Of a stretch of DNA of 64,000 bases, positions 9,527-21,296 are shown in pieces. The stretch lies in NCBI GenBank assembly GCA_030278955.1, contig JAOANR010000001.1, forward strand, positions 24,619,120 through 24,683,119, in the 5' to 3' direction. The DNA is from Hygrophila difformis. Taxonomy: Eukaryota; Streptophyta; Magnoliopsida; Lamiales; Acanthaceae. Position 1 is the stretch's first letter. Every line of letters begins with the position of its first letter. The notes beneath the pieces are model-generated. The model made no database searches. It was given only the letters and a program-made list of their open reading frames with translations, and was not told the origin of the DNA. The translations under genes and the position numbers were made by a program.

Positions 9527-12500
9527 TTAATTGATGATTTCATATGATTTAGGTGTTGGCTGCATTTCCTCAGTTTTGGTGTCTGGAGGATCTGGAAATG
9601 TCTTTAGCACCTGGAAAACATTATTGAGGACTCCAGGATAAAGATAATGTCTGAGAACATATTACCAAGTGGAGTGGCAGTAAATCCATGGAAACAAGGG
9701 GTGTCCAGTTGTGAAAAGGTTTACCTGATGTAGGTACCAAGAAACATACGCATCGGTGGCTGCATAGTTTAGTTGTTCCTTAGATAGAACTTTAACTTCC
9801 CAATTCCCTAGTCTGATTTTACTTGGCTTGGGAAGCTGCAAGAATAAGACCACCCGATCAGGATTTGTTGCAGTCAAACTTCAGAAATGCACAGTTTTGT
9901 CATAGGACAGAGATCAAACAACTGCAAAACAGATACAAATCATGATGGATGGAACACTCCTCAGATGAAGGAAACAAGCACAAGTGCCTAATGATTATGA
10001 GCAGGTATCAAAATGCTAGGGGCCTTTAAGTGGCTTCAACACGAGATGTCCATCACTGCTCGCTATTTCTGTAATTCATGTAAGAAAATAATTCTCTTCC
10101 AAGAACATCAACCTGTATATGAGTATATCTATTCACAAGAACACTTGGAAGTAAAGCACATCACAAACGTCACAAACCATTTGGAATCAAGAATTCAAGA
10201 GTTAGCATCCTACACCTGGCTTATTCTATAGGCAATTATGCAGTATTGGCTTGTGTGCACTGATCTGTAATATAAACCAACTGTCGAGCTTGGAGCCTCA
10301 GGCATCTAGATCATGCCAACAGTAACAATACAAGTCATTGCCAGCTGCAACATAATTACGGCAAAACATTTCATAAAAACCTTAAGCTCTGCCAATGAAT
10401 CCTAACATGCTGCTCATGTACAGGTTCGAGCCTAGATTGTGCCAAGTGCCAACAAAACTAAATGATACCTTACAGTTCTGTGTACAATCTGAAACTATTG
10501 GATGTAAAAAAATTAAAAAAATTTAAACAAAAAAAAAAAATAAGAAAAAAATAATACTACTAGACAGCTCCTTTGAAAGTTCACCAAACTAACTTATAAC
10601 TGTAATTTAATGCGTAGCAAATTAACACCTTTTATATAGTACACAAGGAGATCAAATCTAGGCCATGTGATCAGCAAAGAACATCTTGCATGCACATTCA
10701 AACATTCTAGACACAACATAATCTATTTCAATCAAGAAGGATTGATTCCGTTTCATATGAATGCCAGTAGAAAACAGCAAAATTTGATTCAACAAAATTG
10801 TGCAAGTGGTCTATTGATTAGAATCTAGTGGCTAGTGCTTAAAAAATGGCCATTAAGTAAACATTGGAATATTTCAAAAATTATAGTTGTTTCTTGAAAA
10901 GTTCAAATACCTTTCGGCAAATGAGTGTTTCAGTTAAAGAAGATAAACTCCACTTCTTAGCTTCTCCAACAAGTTTTCGATTAGCTAGATCACTAAGATC
11001 CTCCATGTTGTTGATTGATACATTATGATCGAGAAAAACCTTAGCACCGTCACTTGCAATGCCCACACCCACCTATGCATGTCCCATAATAATTATTAAG
11101 AATTTAAGATCAATGATATTAATAATAGGCCAAGTGAAAAGAACAAAAGTTTTGAGCATGCCACCTTCTGACAAGTGGGGTCCTCCAGAAGACATTGCAA
11201 AGTTCTGGGTATTTGAGAATGAATAATATGAAACACAAAGCAACTGTTATTCTCTCCACATATCTGCATAACTGCAGCCTTCCCAGGGGAAACACCTGTA
11301 GATAGTGGCAGTTATTTCTTCCCGTGACTAAGCAAAATCTGCACCACTTGTACTATTTATTAGGTGCTGAAGGTTATTATACAGTTGACCCACACCAACA
11401 AACAAAGCATTATTTTTCAGGTCGAAGTATTTTATTCAAAATTGAATCCTACAATCAATTCTCTCATAGAGAAACACAATCTATCAATCGAGAGCCTAAT
11501 CCTAATGCCCCAGAAGTCCAGAGAACATATTTCCATTTAACAACAGCCAAAAATAACATATTTATCTTCTCAATTACTAACAAAAATAATCACTCTTATA
11601 CAGAGATAATACAATTCAACGGTGGAAAGAAAAGAAAAATCTAAAACAAATCAAGTGGAATTTCAATAAATTAAATAATAGTTGAATGTAACCATCAAAC
11701 CCAACAAATATGTAAAATAGTTAATACAATTAGATAAAAGTTGTATTGAATTACTTCTCAATGCTCCCTTTGTGCCAAAATACTTGTCTACTATCCTTTA
11801 CTTATTATAGTAATGATTGTTAATGATAATACTAAAGAGCCCTTTAGTTAATGCATTAAAAAGAGTATTAATGATAAAGGATACTTTTAAAAGTGAAAAC
11901 ACTGTAAATAAGGGTAATCATGCATACTTTTATAAATTACATAAAGTTTATTTGAAATGTCCAAATGGAAATGTATTTCAGGATGGAGGGAATACCACAC
12001 TTCTTAATACTTCCTATCCTTAGCGAATTTTCATTTATAAATGTTTGTAGAAATTGTTTTAGGTGAGTAGATGGGCCAGGAATATCTAAAGTATTACTTG
12101 TTGATAGCCTCCTTTGAATGCTATCTTTTAAGCCATTTCCAAGCCATATCTTCCATGAATTTTAGAGTGAAATCCTCATTTTTATGTGTTTTTGTTGTGT
12201 TTTGAATGAGTTTTTAAATTAGGATTTTATATTAGATACCAGGTGAATAAGACTGCAATTGCATTCAAAGTTGATGCTTTTTGATGATTTATCTTGATGA
12301 ATTTTAAATGTGGTTTTGTATGTTGCAATGGGATGAAGAAAGCATAAATGGGGGTGAGGAGAAGAGGAGAAAAGAATTGAATCAAGTCAGTCTTGGCGTA
12401 GGCAAGAGAAACTACGCCAAGAAGCCTTTGCTAGCGTCAGTTTACGCCAACATTGAAGATGAAGAAAATTGCTAAGTTCCAGCTAGCGCAGGCAAGAGAA

Positions 12501-14945
12501 ACTATGCCAGAAACCCAAGCTAGCGCCGTTTTACGCCAGAGCTGAAGAGGTCTCAAAATTCATTTCATGGCTAGTGTAAATCAGGCCATCTACGCCAAAT
12601 CTTCTCCGCTGGCGTCACTTTACGCCAAGGTCGCCCATTCTAGAATTAAGTTGGGCGGTTCTAAGTCGGGTTTTGAGCGGGTTTTTCATTCTTTTTCATC
12701 CCGATTGACATCAGAGAACATCAAAAACTCGACATCACCCATCTCCAATCCATCTCTACATCATTTCTTCATCAATCCATTAGATTAGTTCAATATTATA
12801 TTAGATTAGGTTTTGATTTTGTGTTGTAGGACTGCACCATATATCACGGTGCAATTCAGACCTCTGTATGGATTCTCCAGCGGATTCAGATTCAATCTTC
12901 ATCAGCGACGGGAGTCATGGGATGGAATTGAGTTCTGAATTCTTCCATACAGGAAGTGGTTTTATTTAAATTCATAATGTTTTATGCTTCCTGAATTGTA
13001 GATGCTTATGTTTATGAATTTATATGTGTTGGATTGATGATTATATTGCAGGATAATTAACATACATCAAAAGATAGTTAATTGTTCTGGATTTTAGTAC
13101 CTGTTTAGGGAATGAATTCTGAATTTTGATTCGATCCATATATTGGAATTTACATCGGGAGATGAATTCCAGATTTATCATTGATCGAATAATCTGAAAT
13201 CGGGAGAGAATGATGATTTAATTAGTGAAAATATTTCAGAACATTAGTTGATTATTTATGGATGGAAATTCTGTGCAATTTATCTGAATTGTTTGTTGTA
13301 TTTAAATCTTGCAATCTTTAATTATGTTGTCAATTAATTTGCAATAAGAAACCACAATAAATTCGGGAGATGCATTGTGGGATTGTAAAGTTAATTCACA
13401 ACAGAATTTATCAATATTTAAGCAGGATAAGCAATTCGAAAGCACAAATTCACTATTATATTAGCTTGGAATTATTTTAGTTATTGTTTTAGTTAAATCC
13501 CGGTCTACTCGACCATATCTTTTTATTTTTATTTTCTTAGCTAGAACATAAAACTTTTTTTAATACATATGGCCAATACATGAATTGATATGCGTTTAAC
13601 TCCCTGTGGATTTGACCCAGCATTAGCCGGTATATTATTTGCGATACCGTAGTTTGTGTTTAATTCAAAGGCACAAATCTACGCGATCACTTGTTCATAG
13701 TATTCCATCCTTTATAGTCAGTCACCTTTAGACCACCAAAATATCATAAATGGGACTGGTTAGGCATTATATCCCCACATGTAATTTCCATTAGAAATTG
13801 TTTTCATAACAACTGGTTACAAGCTTTCATGACTATAATAAGAATTAAGAAAAATCAAAGATTGCATACTTTTCAGTTATGATATCTATCTTGTCTACTT
13901 GCACAACGAATATCTTCAATTCCTATTATAACGGTAATCTATTTCTTAACACAACTAAAAAATTACCTCTTCTGAAAGTAGGTTTCCACTCAATATCAAG
14001 ACCAAGGATACACGGGCTCTCTTCCCTTTTCTTAGCTTCCACAAATTCTACAAGTCTCATTGAATCTCTTTCCACCTCTTCCATGGTTCTGCTGTATATA
14101 ATGCGGCCTCCAAATTTTACATCTTAGCACAGAAAAAGAATTGAAACATAATTCCCCAAAGAAATAACCATGTATGCTGGATTCTGAAGATGTAGGACGA
14201 GCCCATTTTCACCGTCAAAACAAACAATTTTGAATGCATTATAATCATTAAAATGTTGCAATCATACAACAAAGAACAAAAAGAAAAACTACAAGTTTCT
14301 ATCTTATTACTACCCATTTAAATACTAGTTACAAAAAATTGTACCTTGAATCCAGCATGGCAACTCAAACAAGCAATAAAAGCAATTAGCAGAAAATATT
14401 AAACTGGGGCTGCATAAATGGCTAGAATGAATGAAAGTAGAAGGACCTATGTTCTAATACTACTTCGTGTGCGTTCAGCTTCACAAAGGAGAAAGGTAGA
14501 TTTTAAAGTGAAACGTGCTACGGCCTACGGTTTTAATAAAAATTCTAAAGATGCAACACTTCGAAACCAAAACCCAATCTACTAACAGAGAGAAAACGAA
14601 TTTTATTCTAGATCCAAAATGCAAGTTACCTAGCAAGGCAGGAGAACAAGATACATAATTTCGACGAGAGAAGCGATTTCTGTAACACGGCGCTAACGAG
14701 AAAGCCGATTTATCACTCTTAATCCCTTGTTGGAAAACGAAAAGGGAGTCCGGTAATCGACGGCGTGTTCTTGGAGGGGAATCAATGGAGGTGTCCTCAT
14801 TGTCCGAACAAGCGAAACCGCGGTGTGTGAGAAGAGCAGGAGGAGGAGCGGCGGCGATTGCGGCGTCGATGGCTCGCAAATCTTCATCGGTGAGGGGATG
14901 ATCCCAATCCCAGTCTGTGCCTAAATTTGGAAACTGGCTTCCCAT
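9527..14945 (-). CDS. WEX: Werner-syndrome-like 3'-5' exonuclease, six exons, 319 aa
   Basis: Minus-strand exons: 14945-14630, 14122-13967, 11295-11165, 11072-10911, 9835-9725 and 9610-9527 (stop 9529-9527). All introns are GT-AG, and the joined CDS is 960 nt with no break. The product is a DnaQ/DEDDy-family 3'-5' exonuclease like plant WEX and the exonuclease domain of human WRN, without a helicase. Catalytic residues are all present: Exo I LGLDIEW (D148, E150), Exo II VGVGIASD (D209), Exo III LNYAATDAY (Y279, D283). The N-terminal 100 residues are acidic then basic and low in conservation; the tail after residue 292 is short and Pro-rich. The length is close to the roughly 290 aa I expect for plant WEX. 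In the family it degrades DNA from 3' ends and binds Ku or RecQ partners in the nucleus; that is family knowledge. Intron 2 (2.7 kb) is swollen by a solo LTR and a MITE. This is the only clearly intact host gene in the window. Confidence 0.93.
11764..11992. mobile_element. Degenerate Stowaway-like MITE in WEX intron 2
   Basis: The left end CTCCCTTTGTGCCAAAATAC and the right end GTATTTCAGGATGGAGGGAA are imperfect inverted repeats. It is about 229 bp, AT-rich and has no coding. It is older or more diverged than the other MITEs here. Confidence 0.55.
12102..13689 (+). mobile_element. Solo LTR (gypsy-like) in WEX intron 2
   Basis: The element starts TGATAGCC and ends GCGATCA, giving TGAT/ATCA inverted ends. 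It is flanked by a perfect 5-bp duplication CTTGT at 12097-12101 and 13690-13694. It is 1,588 bp with no coding. The 3' part contains CTCCCTGTGGATTTGACCC and a stretch that in several plant gypsy elements lies near the LTR end. Internal repeats of CTAGCG...TACGCCA lie at 12393-12640. This structure indicates LTR-LTR recombination that removed the internal region. I infer the plus orientation from the end blocks. Confidence 0.7.
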
Positions 14946-15257
14946 TTTTCCAAATACTAGTATTTTGAAATTATGCCTTTGCTTGATAGTACTTTGAACA
15001 TTGGAATCATACCTGGAGGCCGGAGCTGGATATGTTTGCCAGTATCATTCCCAAACACTCAAATGTAGGAGACAGCCCGCCCCAGTACTAAAGATTTGGT
15101 TCAGTTATAAAAATTTTAAACCCAAATGCCAAATGGGATGCGAATGCCGAATGCGAGTGGAGACGCGTTGGGTCAAGAGTTATATATAGGCTGACTAAGA
15201 AATTGAACCCTCCGTCATCACCGTGAATATAGACCCCATCAACTATTGAAATACTAT
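14946..15257 (-). promoter_or_regulatory. WEX upstream region
   Basis: These 312 bases lie between the WEX start codon and the next transposon, so they hold the 5' UTR and core promoter. I saw no convincing TATA box. Transposons begin within about 310 bp of the start codon. Confidence 0.4.
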
Positions 15258-15259
15258 TA

Positions 15260-15516
15260 CTCTCCGTCCCATTAAAAGTGATCACTTTCTCTTCTGCACA
15301 AAATCCAATGCAATTGTTAAACGCTTTATATCTCAAAATCAGTATAAGTAAAAATTATATAAAATGTATAGTTTAAAACTATACGATTAGATGATTCTAA
15401 TAAGACCATACTTGACTATTTTTCTCTTCTTGTATCAATACAATAAAATTGAGTCAAAATTAACAATGAACAGTGTCAAAAATCAAAAGGGGTCACTTTT
15501 AATGGGACGGAGGGAG
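15260..15516. mobile_element. Stowaway-type MITE abutting the copia 5' LTR
   Basis: The left end CTCTCCGTCCCATTAAAAGT and the right end ACTTTTAATGGGACGGAGGG are near-perfect inverted repeats over more than 20 bp. TA lies at 15258-15259 and 15517-15518. The second TA is also the first two bases of the copia LTR, so the MITE sits on the LTR boundary. Confidence 0.85.
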
Positions 15517-15873
15517 TATTATACATGCATGTATAATAGATACATGCATTTGTGCATGTCTTGACTATTAAGCAAGCAGTGAAGAAATCAAATTGAACTT
15601 CTCATTCTAATTCTTATCTGTAAAGTAGCGATGTATTAGTTCTATAAATACATGTATTGATAGTAGTTGCAATTAGATTTGTAGCTCTCCACTTCTGAAC
15701 ATTAATATATTCTCTCCTCTCTACTCTATTTTCAACTTTGCGTATCTATTTTATGTGTTGGCTTTCATAGCTAATATATCTACTTAGACACCCCACATAT
15801 ACACAAATATAATTCTATACATACCATCACACATAGCCGTTTATATATACAAATATTATTAAATATCACAACA
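15517..15873 (+). repeat. Copia 5' LTR
   Basis: It starts TATTATACATGC and ends CACAACA. I counted seven differences from the 3' LTR over 357 bp, giving about 98 percent identity. Confidence 0.9.
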
Positions 15874-15936
15874 CGTTATCAGCACGAGCCACTGACGGAG
15901 CTCTGCCGGAATTTCTTTTGAGGTAATATTTAATAT

Positions 15937-16884
15937 TTGTATTTCAATAATTTTATTATGGCTAACCTGACAAAGCAGGATTTCAGACCACTGATGGTAT
16001 CTAGAGATAATTATCTATCTTGGAAAATGGATGTTGAAATCCATTTGGAATCAATGGGTCTTGAAAAAATAATTGAAAAAGATAATCAGGCTTCAAACCA
16101 AGACCGTGCGAAAGCTATGATTTTCATCCGTCATCATCTTGATGAGGGATTGAAAACACAGTATTTAACGGTCAAAGACCCAATTGAACTCTGGAAGAAT
16201 TTAGAAAAAAGATATGATCATTTAAGATCAATAAATCTCCCTCGAGCCCAGTGTGACTGGTCACACTTACGATTCCAGGATTTTAAATCAGTAAATGATT
16301 ACAATTCTGATCTGTTTAATATCGTATCACAATTAAGACTGTGTGTTGAGACAATTACTGATAAACAAATGCTAGAGAAGACATTCTCTACATTCCACCC
16401 CTCCAATTCGGTGTTACAGCAAACATACCGAGCACAGGGTTTCACTGAATATTCTGATCTGATTACGTTTTTGTTATTGGCTGAAAAGAATAATGATTTA
16501 TTATTAAAGAATCATGAAATGAGACCAATTGGCAGTAGTCCATTGCCAGAGGCACATGTGATTGAATCTTCTAGCCGTGGTCGTGGCCGTAGTCGTGGCC
16601 GGGGTCAGAGACCTCGTGGTCGTGGGTATAACCGAGGTCGTGGGAAAAATCATTTCCGCAACAATGTTTACATTAGGCCCACGACAGACACACGTAATCA
16701 GAATAAGGGCAACACCAGAGGTGATGTCCAAAAACAGAATTATGAAGAAGCAAAATGCGATAGATGCGGCCTAAAAGGGCACTGGTACAAAAATTGTCGT
16801 ACCAGAGATCATTGGGTGAAACTTTATCAAGATTCCCAGAGGGATAAAGGAAGGTGGTTGAAACAAACCATATTGACGGAATGA
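15937..16884 (+). CDS. gag: Copia gag
   Basis: 315 codons from the ATG at 15937; a second ATG at 15958 (MANLTKQ) is the more likely start by family habit. Residues 20-190 match the copia gag (UBN2-type) helical domain that forms the virus-like particle shell. Residues 212-238 are an RG-rich RNA-binding stretch (SRGRGRSRGRG). A zinc knuckle CDRCGLKGHWYKNC (C274, C277, H282, C287) follows. The frame is intact and ends at TGA 16882-16884. An overlapping ATG at 16881 opens a 23-codon frame (MNSEENMPN...) that resembles the normal gag-to-protease linker, so a frame change at this point separates gag from pol. Confidence 0.88.
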   Translation: MYFNNFIMANLTKQDFRPLMVSRDNYLSWKMDVEIHLESMGLEKIIEKDNQASNQDRAKAMIFIRHHLDEGLKTQYLTVKDPIELWKNLEKRYDHLRSINLPRAQCDWSHLRFQDFKSVNDYNSDLFNIVSQLRLCVETITDKQMLEKTFSTFHPSNSVLQQTYRAQGFTEYSDLITFLLLAEKNNDLLLKNHEMRPIGSSPLPEAHVIESSSRGRGRSRGRGQRPRGRGYNRGRGKNHFRNNVYIRPTTDTRNQNKGNTRGDVQKQNYEEAKCDRCGLKGHWYKNCRTRDHWVKLYQDSQRDKGRWLKQTILTE

Positions 16885-16950
16885 ATTCTGAGGAGAATAT
16901 GCCCAATATTTCAAAATTTCAAGTTGATGATTTATATAATGATTTGGTTT

Positions 16951-17100
16951 AATTGTTATGTTGTATTATTATTTTCATTATACTTTGAACTTCTGTATCT
17001 GTCTTTACTTTTGTATGTGTGCTATATTATTGTCTCTATATTGTAATATTTCTCTTATATTAAATCTTGTTTTAATATTAATAATATCTTTTTTAATTAC
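16951..17100 (+). other. T-rich spacer between gag and protease
   Basis: About 150 bases rich in T with few G, holding a stop in the pol frame at 17044-17046. It could be a decayed linker or an intron-like spacer. Some plant copia elements make gag from a spliced or separately terminated RNA. I see no certain splice pair here. Confidence 0.35.
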
Positions 17101-20100
17101 AACAAAAATGGGAATTATAAAAGTGATAATATATGTCTTATTGATAGTGCTTCAACGCATACGATACTAAAAGACATAAGGCATTTTTCCAATTTAAAAA
17201 CGGGAGATACAAACATAAACACAATATGTGGTAGTGCAAATATTATACAAGGAATTGGCACAGCCAACCTTATTTTCCCAGATGGAACAAAATTAATTGT
17301 GAAAAATGCACTCCTATCTCCCAAGTCTAGAAGAAATCTATTACGTTTTAAAGATATCCGAGAAAATGGGTATCATCTCGAGACATCGACTTCAGAGAAT
17401 GTTGAATATTTATTAATTACAAATACCACTCGTGTAAAGAAATATGTATTGGAAAAATTACCAGCTCTGTCTTCTGGATTGTATTTTTCAAAGATAAATA
17501 CAACTGAAAATTATCACTTAGACCACAGGTCTAATATTCCCCAAATAAACCAGAGGTTTATTGATGGCCAGATGCCAACTAATATATATCATCCCAAAAT
17601 AGGCCAGAGGTTTATTGGAAGCCATAGGCTTAATAATGAATATATGATATGGCATGATCGCCTAGGCCATCCTGGCTCTACGATGATGAGGCGAATTATT
17701 ACAAATAGTCATGGCCATTCTTTAAAGGGACAAAAGTTGCTGCAATATAATGATTATATATGTGTTGCTTGCTCCCAAGGAAAATTGATTTCCAAACATT
17801 CACCAACAAAAGTGGGAACTGAAAACCCTAGTTTTCTTGAAAGAATTCAGGGTGATATATGTGGACCTATAGATCCACCATGTGGACCATTTAAATATTT
17901 TATGGTGCTAATTGACGCATCAACACGATGGTCCAATGTATCATTATTATCATCTCGCAACCATGCGTTTGCAAAATTACTTGCTCAAATTATTAAATTA
18001 CGAGCACAGTTCCCTGATTATACAATAAAAAATATCCGATTGGATAATGCTGGTGAATATTCATCCCAGAGGTTTAATGAATATTGCATGTCAATTGGCA
18101 TAACAGTTGAGCATCATGTTGCTCATGTCCATACACAGAATGGACTTGCTGAATCGCTTATAAAGCGTTTACAATTAATTTCCAGACCATTATTAATGAG
18201 ATCTGGATTGCCATTGACAGCTTGGGGGCATGCAATATTACATGCAGCAAAATTGGTGCGGTTAAGACCGACACATTATCATGAATACTCCCCTATACAA
18301 TTAACGTTTGGGCATGAACCCAATATATCCCATCTCAGAATATTTGGTTGCGCAGTATATGTCCCGATTGCACCACCTCAGCGCACAAAGATGGGTCCCC
18401 AACGTAGATTGGGAATATATATCGGGTATGAATCACCATCGATTATTCGCTATCTCGAACCATTAACTGGTGATTTATTTACTGCGAAATTCAAAGATTA
18501 TCATTTTGACGAATCTCATTTCCCGACATTAGGGGGAGACAGAAATCAACCAAAGAAAGAAAAAGAAATCAACTGGAAAACACCGTTAGATTTCTTCGAT
18601 CATCGTACAAATTATTGTGAACTAGAAGTACAAAGAATTGTACATTTGCAGAGTATTGCAAATCAATTGCCGGATGCATTATGCGACTCTAAAAGAGTAA
18701 CTAAATCTCATATACCGGCAGCAAATGTTCCAGTCAAAATTAATGTCCCAGAGGGACCAATTACAAGTGCCAAATATGAATCTACTGCACGCTTAAAACG
18801 TGGTAGACCACCAGGTTCCAAAGATAAAAATCCTCGAAAGAAAACAGGATCACAAATCATTGAAAGTGACAAAATTACAGAAAATATTCCAGAGGAAAAA
18901 GAAGCTCTTGAAGAGCAAATAGCTCCAGATGAGCAGGAACTTGCAGTTCCAGAGGAACATGAAATTGAAAATAATGAAATATCAATCAATTTTGTCACAA
19001 GCAGAAATGTTTGGAATCGAGATGCAATTATCATAGATAATGTATTCTCGTACCACATAGCACTTGACATCATAAATGATGATGAGGATCATGAACCAAA
19101 ATCGGTTGATGAATGTTGGAAAAGAAAAGATTGGCCAAAATGGAAAGATGCAATCCAATCTGAATTGGATTCCCTGGCTAAAGGAAAAGTGTTTGGACCA
19201 ATTGTCAAAACACCAGAAAATATAAAGGCAGTCGGATACAGATGGGTTTTTGTAAGAAAAAAATGACAAAAATGAAATTGTCAGATACAAAGCAAGACTA
19301 GTCGCCCAAGGGTTCTCACAGAGACCCGGATTTGATTATGATGAAACATATTCCCCGGTAATGGATGGAATAACATTTAGATATCTTATCAGTTTAGCAG
19401 TCCATCAAAATCTTGAAATGAGATTGATGGATGTTATTACTGCATATCTATATGGAAATTTAGATACAGATATCTATATGAAGATCCCAGAGGGATTAAA
19501 GATGTCAGAGACATATGAATCAAATCCTAAACATATGTATTCCATCAAATTACAAAAATCCCTATGTGGACTGAAACAGTCCGGGGGAATGTGGTATAAC
19601 CGACTCAGTGAGTCATTGATACAAGAGGGTTATACAAATGACCCAATTTGTCCATGTATTTTCATTAAGAAAAATGGACAAGAGTTTGTAATCATTGCAG
19701 TTTATGTTGATGATCTCAACTTGATTGGAACTCCAGAGAAGCTGCAAAAGGCTGTTGAATACTTGAAAAAGGTGTTTCAAATCAAAGATTTTGGTAAAAC
19801 CAAATCATGCCTTGGTCTGCAAATTGAATATTTAAATAATGGAACTTTTATCCATCAAACAGCTTATACCCAGAGAGTATTAAAGCGATTTTATATGGAT
19901 AAAGCACATCCATTGAGTACTCCAATGGTCGTAAGGTCACTTGATATAAAAAAAAAGATCCATTTAGACCACAAGAGGAAGATGAAGAAATTCTTGGGCC
20001 AGAGGTCCCATATTTAAGTGTCATAGGTGCTTTAATGTATCTCGCAAACTGCACTAGACCAGATATATCATTTGCAGTAAATTTATTAGCGAGATTCAGT

Positions 20101-20709
20101 TCATCTCCTATAAAATGACATTGGAATGGAATTAAACATATATTTCGCTATCTCCAAGGAACTATTGATCTTGGGTTATTTTACCCAAATAATTCTCGAC
20201 ATGAAATAATCGGCTTTGCTGATGCTGGATATTTGTCAGATCCGCATAAAGCCAAATCTCAAACTGGCTATGTTTTTACTTGTGGCGGTACTGCAATTTC
20301 ATGGAGATCAATGAAGCAGACATTGACTGCTACTTCCTCAAATCATGCTGAAATTTTAGCAATTCATGAAGCCAGTCGAAAATGTGTATGGTTGCGATAT
20401 TTGATGCACCATATATTGAAAAATTGTGGCATAGCTACTGAAGAAAAAATACCCCCAACAATACTATACGAAGATAATGCAGCTTGTATAGCACAATTGA
20501 AGGGAGGGTATATTAAAGGAGATAGAACGAAACATATTTCACCAAAATTTTTCTTCACTCATGATCTACAGAAAAATGGTGAAATAGATGTGCAACAAAT
20601 CCGTTCTGCTGATAATCTTGCAGATTTGTTTACCAAGGCACTACCAACGGCAACATTCGAGAAGTTGGTAAAAAATATTGGGATGCGCCAACTAAACAAT
20701 CTCAACTGA
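17047..20709 (+). pseudogene. pol: Copia pol (PR-INT-RT-RNase H), broken
   Basis: The frame opens at 17047. Protease motif LIDSAST is near 17143. Integrase has an HHCC finger (IWHDRLGHPG ... CVACSQGK, about 17650-17790) and core acidic residues in GDICGP, LDNAGEY and NGLAESL. Reverse transcriptase follows, with YVDDLN near 19705, then RNase H (EDNAACIAQLKGG and TKHISPKF). Three lesions break it: a frameshift in the A-run at 19256-19263, a second in the A-run at 19947-19957, and an in-frame TGA at 20116-20118 where an Arg codon is expected (CGA to TGA is a typical methyl-C change). The element therefore cannot make a full polyprotein on its own. Confidence 0.9.
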
Positions 20710-20846
20710 TGTTTCGATCAGAGGGAGAAGTAAACATACAAGAATAATGTACTCTTTTTCCTAACTTTGATTTTTTCCCATAGGGTTTTTTTCAAGTAAG
20801 GTTTTAACGAGGCATATTCTTTATATAGAAGACATCCAAGAGGGAG

Positions 20847-21203
20847 TATTATACATGCATGTATAATAGATACATACATCTGTGCATGTCTTGACTATTA
20901 AGCAAGCAGTGAAGAAATCAAATTGAACTTCTCATTCTAATTCTTATATGTAAAGTAGCGATGTATTAGTTCTATAAATACATGTATTGATAGTAGTTGC
21001 AATTAGATTTGTAGCTCTCCACTTCTGAACATTAATATACTCTCTCCTCTCTACTCTATTTTCAACTTTGCGTATCTGTTTTATGTGTTGGCTTTCATAG
21101 CTAATATATCTACTTAGACACCCCACATATACACAAATATAATTCTATACATACCATCACACAGAGCCGTTTATATATACAAATATTATTAAATGTCACA
21201 ACA
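20847..21203 (+). repeat. Copia 3' LTR
   Basis: Same length as the 5' LTR (357 bp). It is preceded by the polypurine tract AAGAGGGAG at 20838-20846 and followed by AATAT. Confidence 0.9.
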
Positions 21204-21296
21204 AATATTTCATTTTTGCCCTATTTAAAAGAATGGGTTTTTGAAGTTTTATACCTCCCATGTATGGTGTTTTAATGTCAGTACCATTAGATTATC

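Larger units (their letters stand above)
15517..21203 (+). mobile_element. Ty1/copia retrotransposon, probably Ale/Retrofit-like, defective
   Basis: Two 357-bp LTRs flank a gag and a broken pol in copia order (protease, integrase, RT, RNase H). Between 15874 and 15890 lies CGTTATCAGCACGAGCC, a primer-binding-site type seen in many plant copia elements. A polypurine tract AAGAGGGAG ends at 20846. With the MITE removed, the flanks read ACTAT on the left and AATAT on the right, a 4-of-5 match for the target duplication. The lineage call rests on gag and zinc-finger style and is tentative. Confidence 0.92.

Noticed and set aside
10425..10445. GGTTCGAGCC, a B-box-like word
   Set aside because: No A box at the right distance and no SINE body around it; inside a WEX intron.
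15511..15523. GGAGGGAG before the 5' LTR as a second polypurine tract
   Set aside because: It is fully explained as the inverted end of the Stowaway MITE; similarity to the true tract at 20838-20846 is short and probably coincidental.
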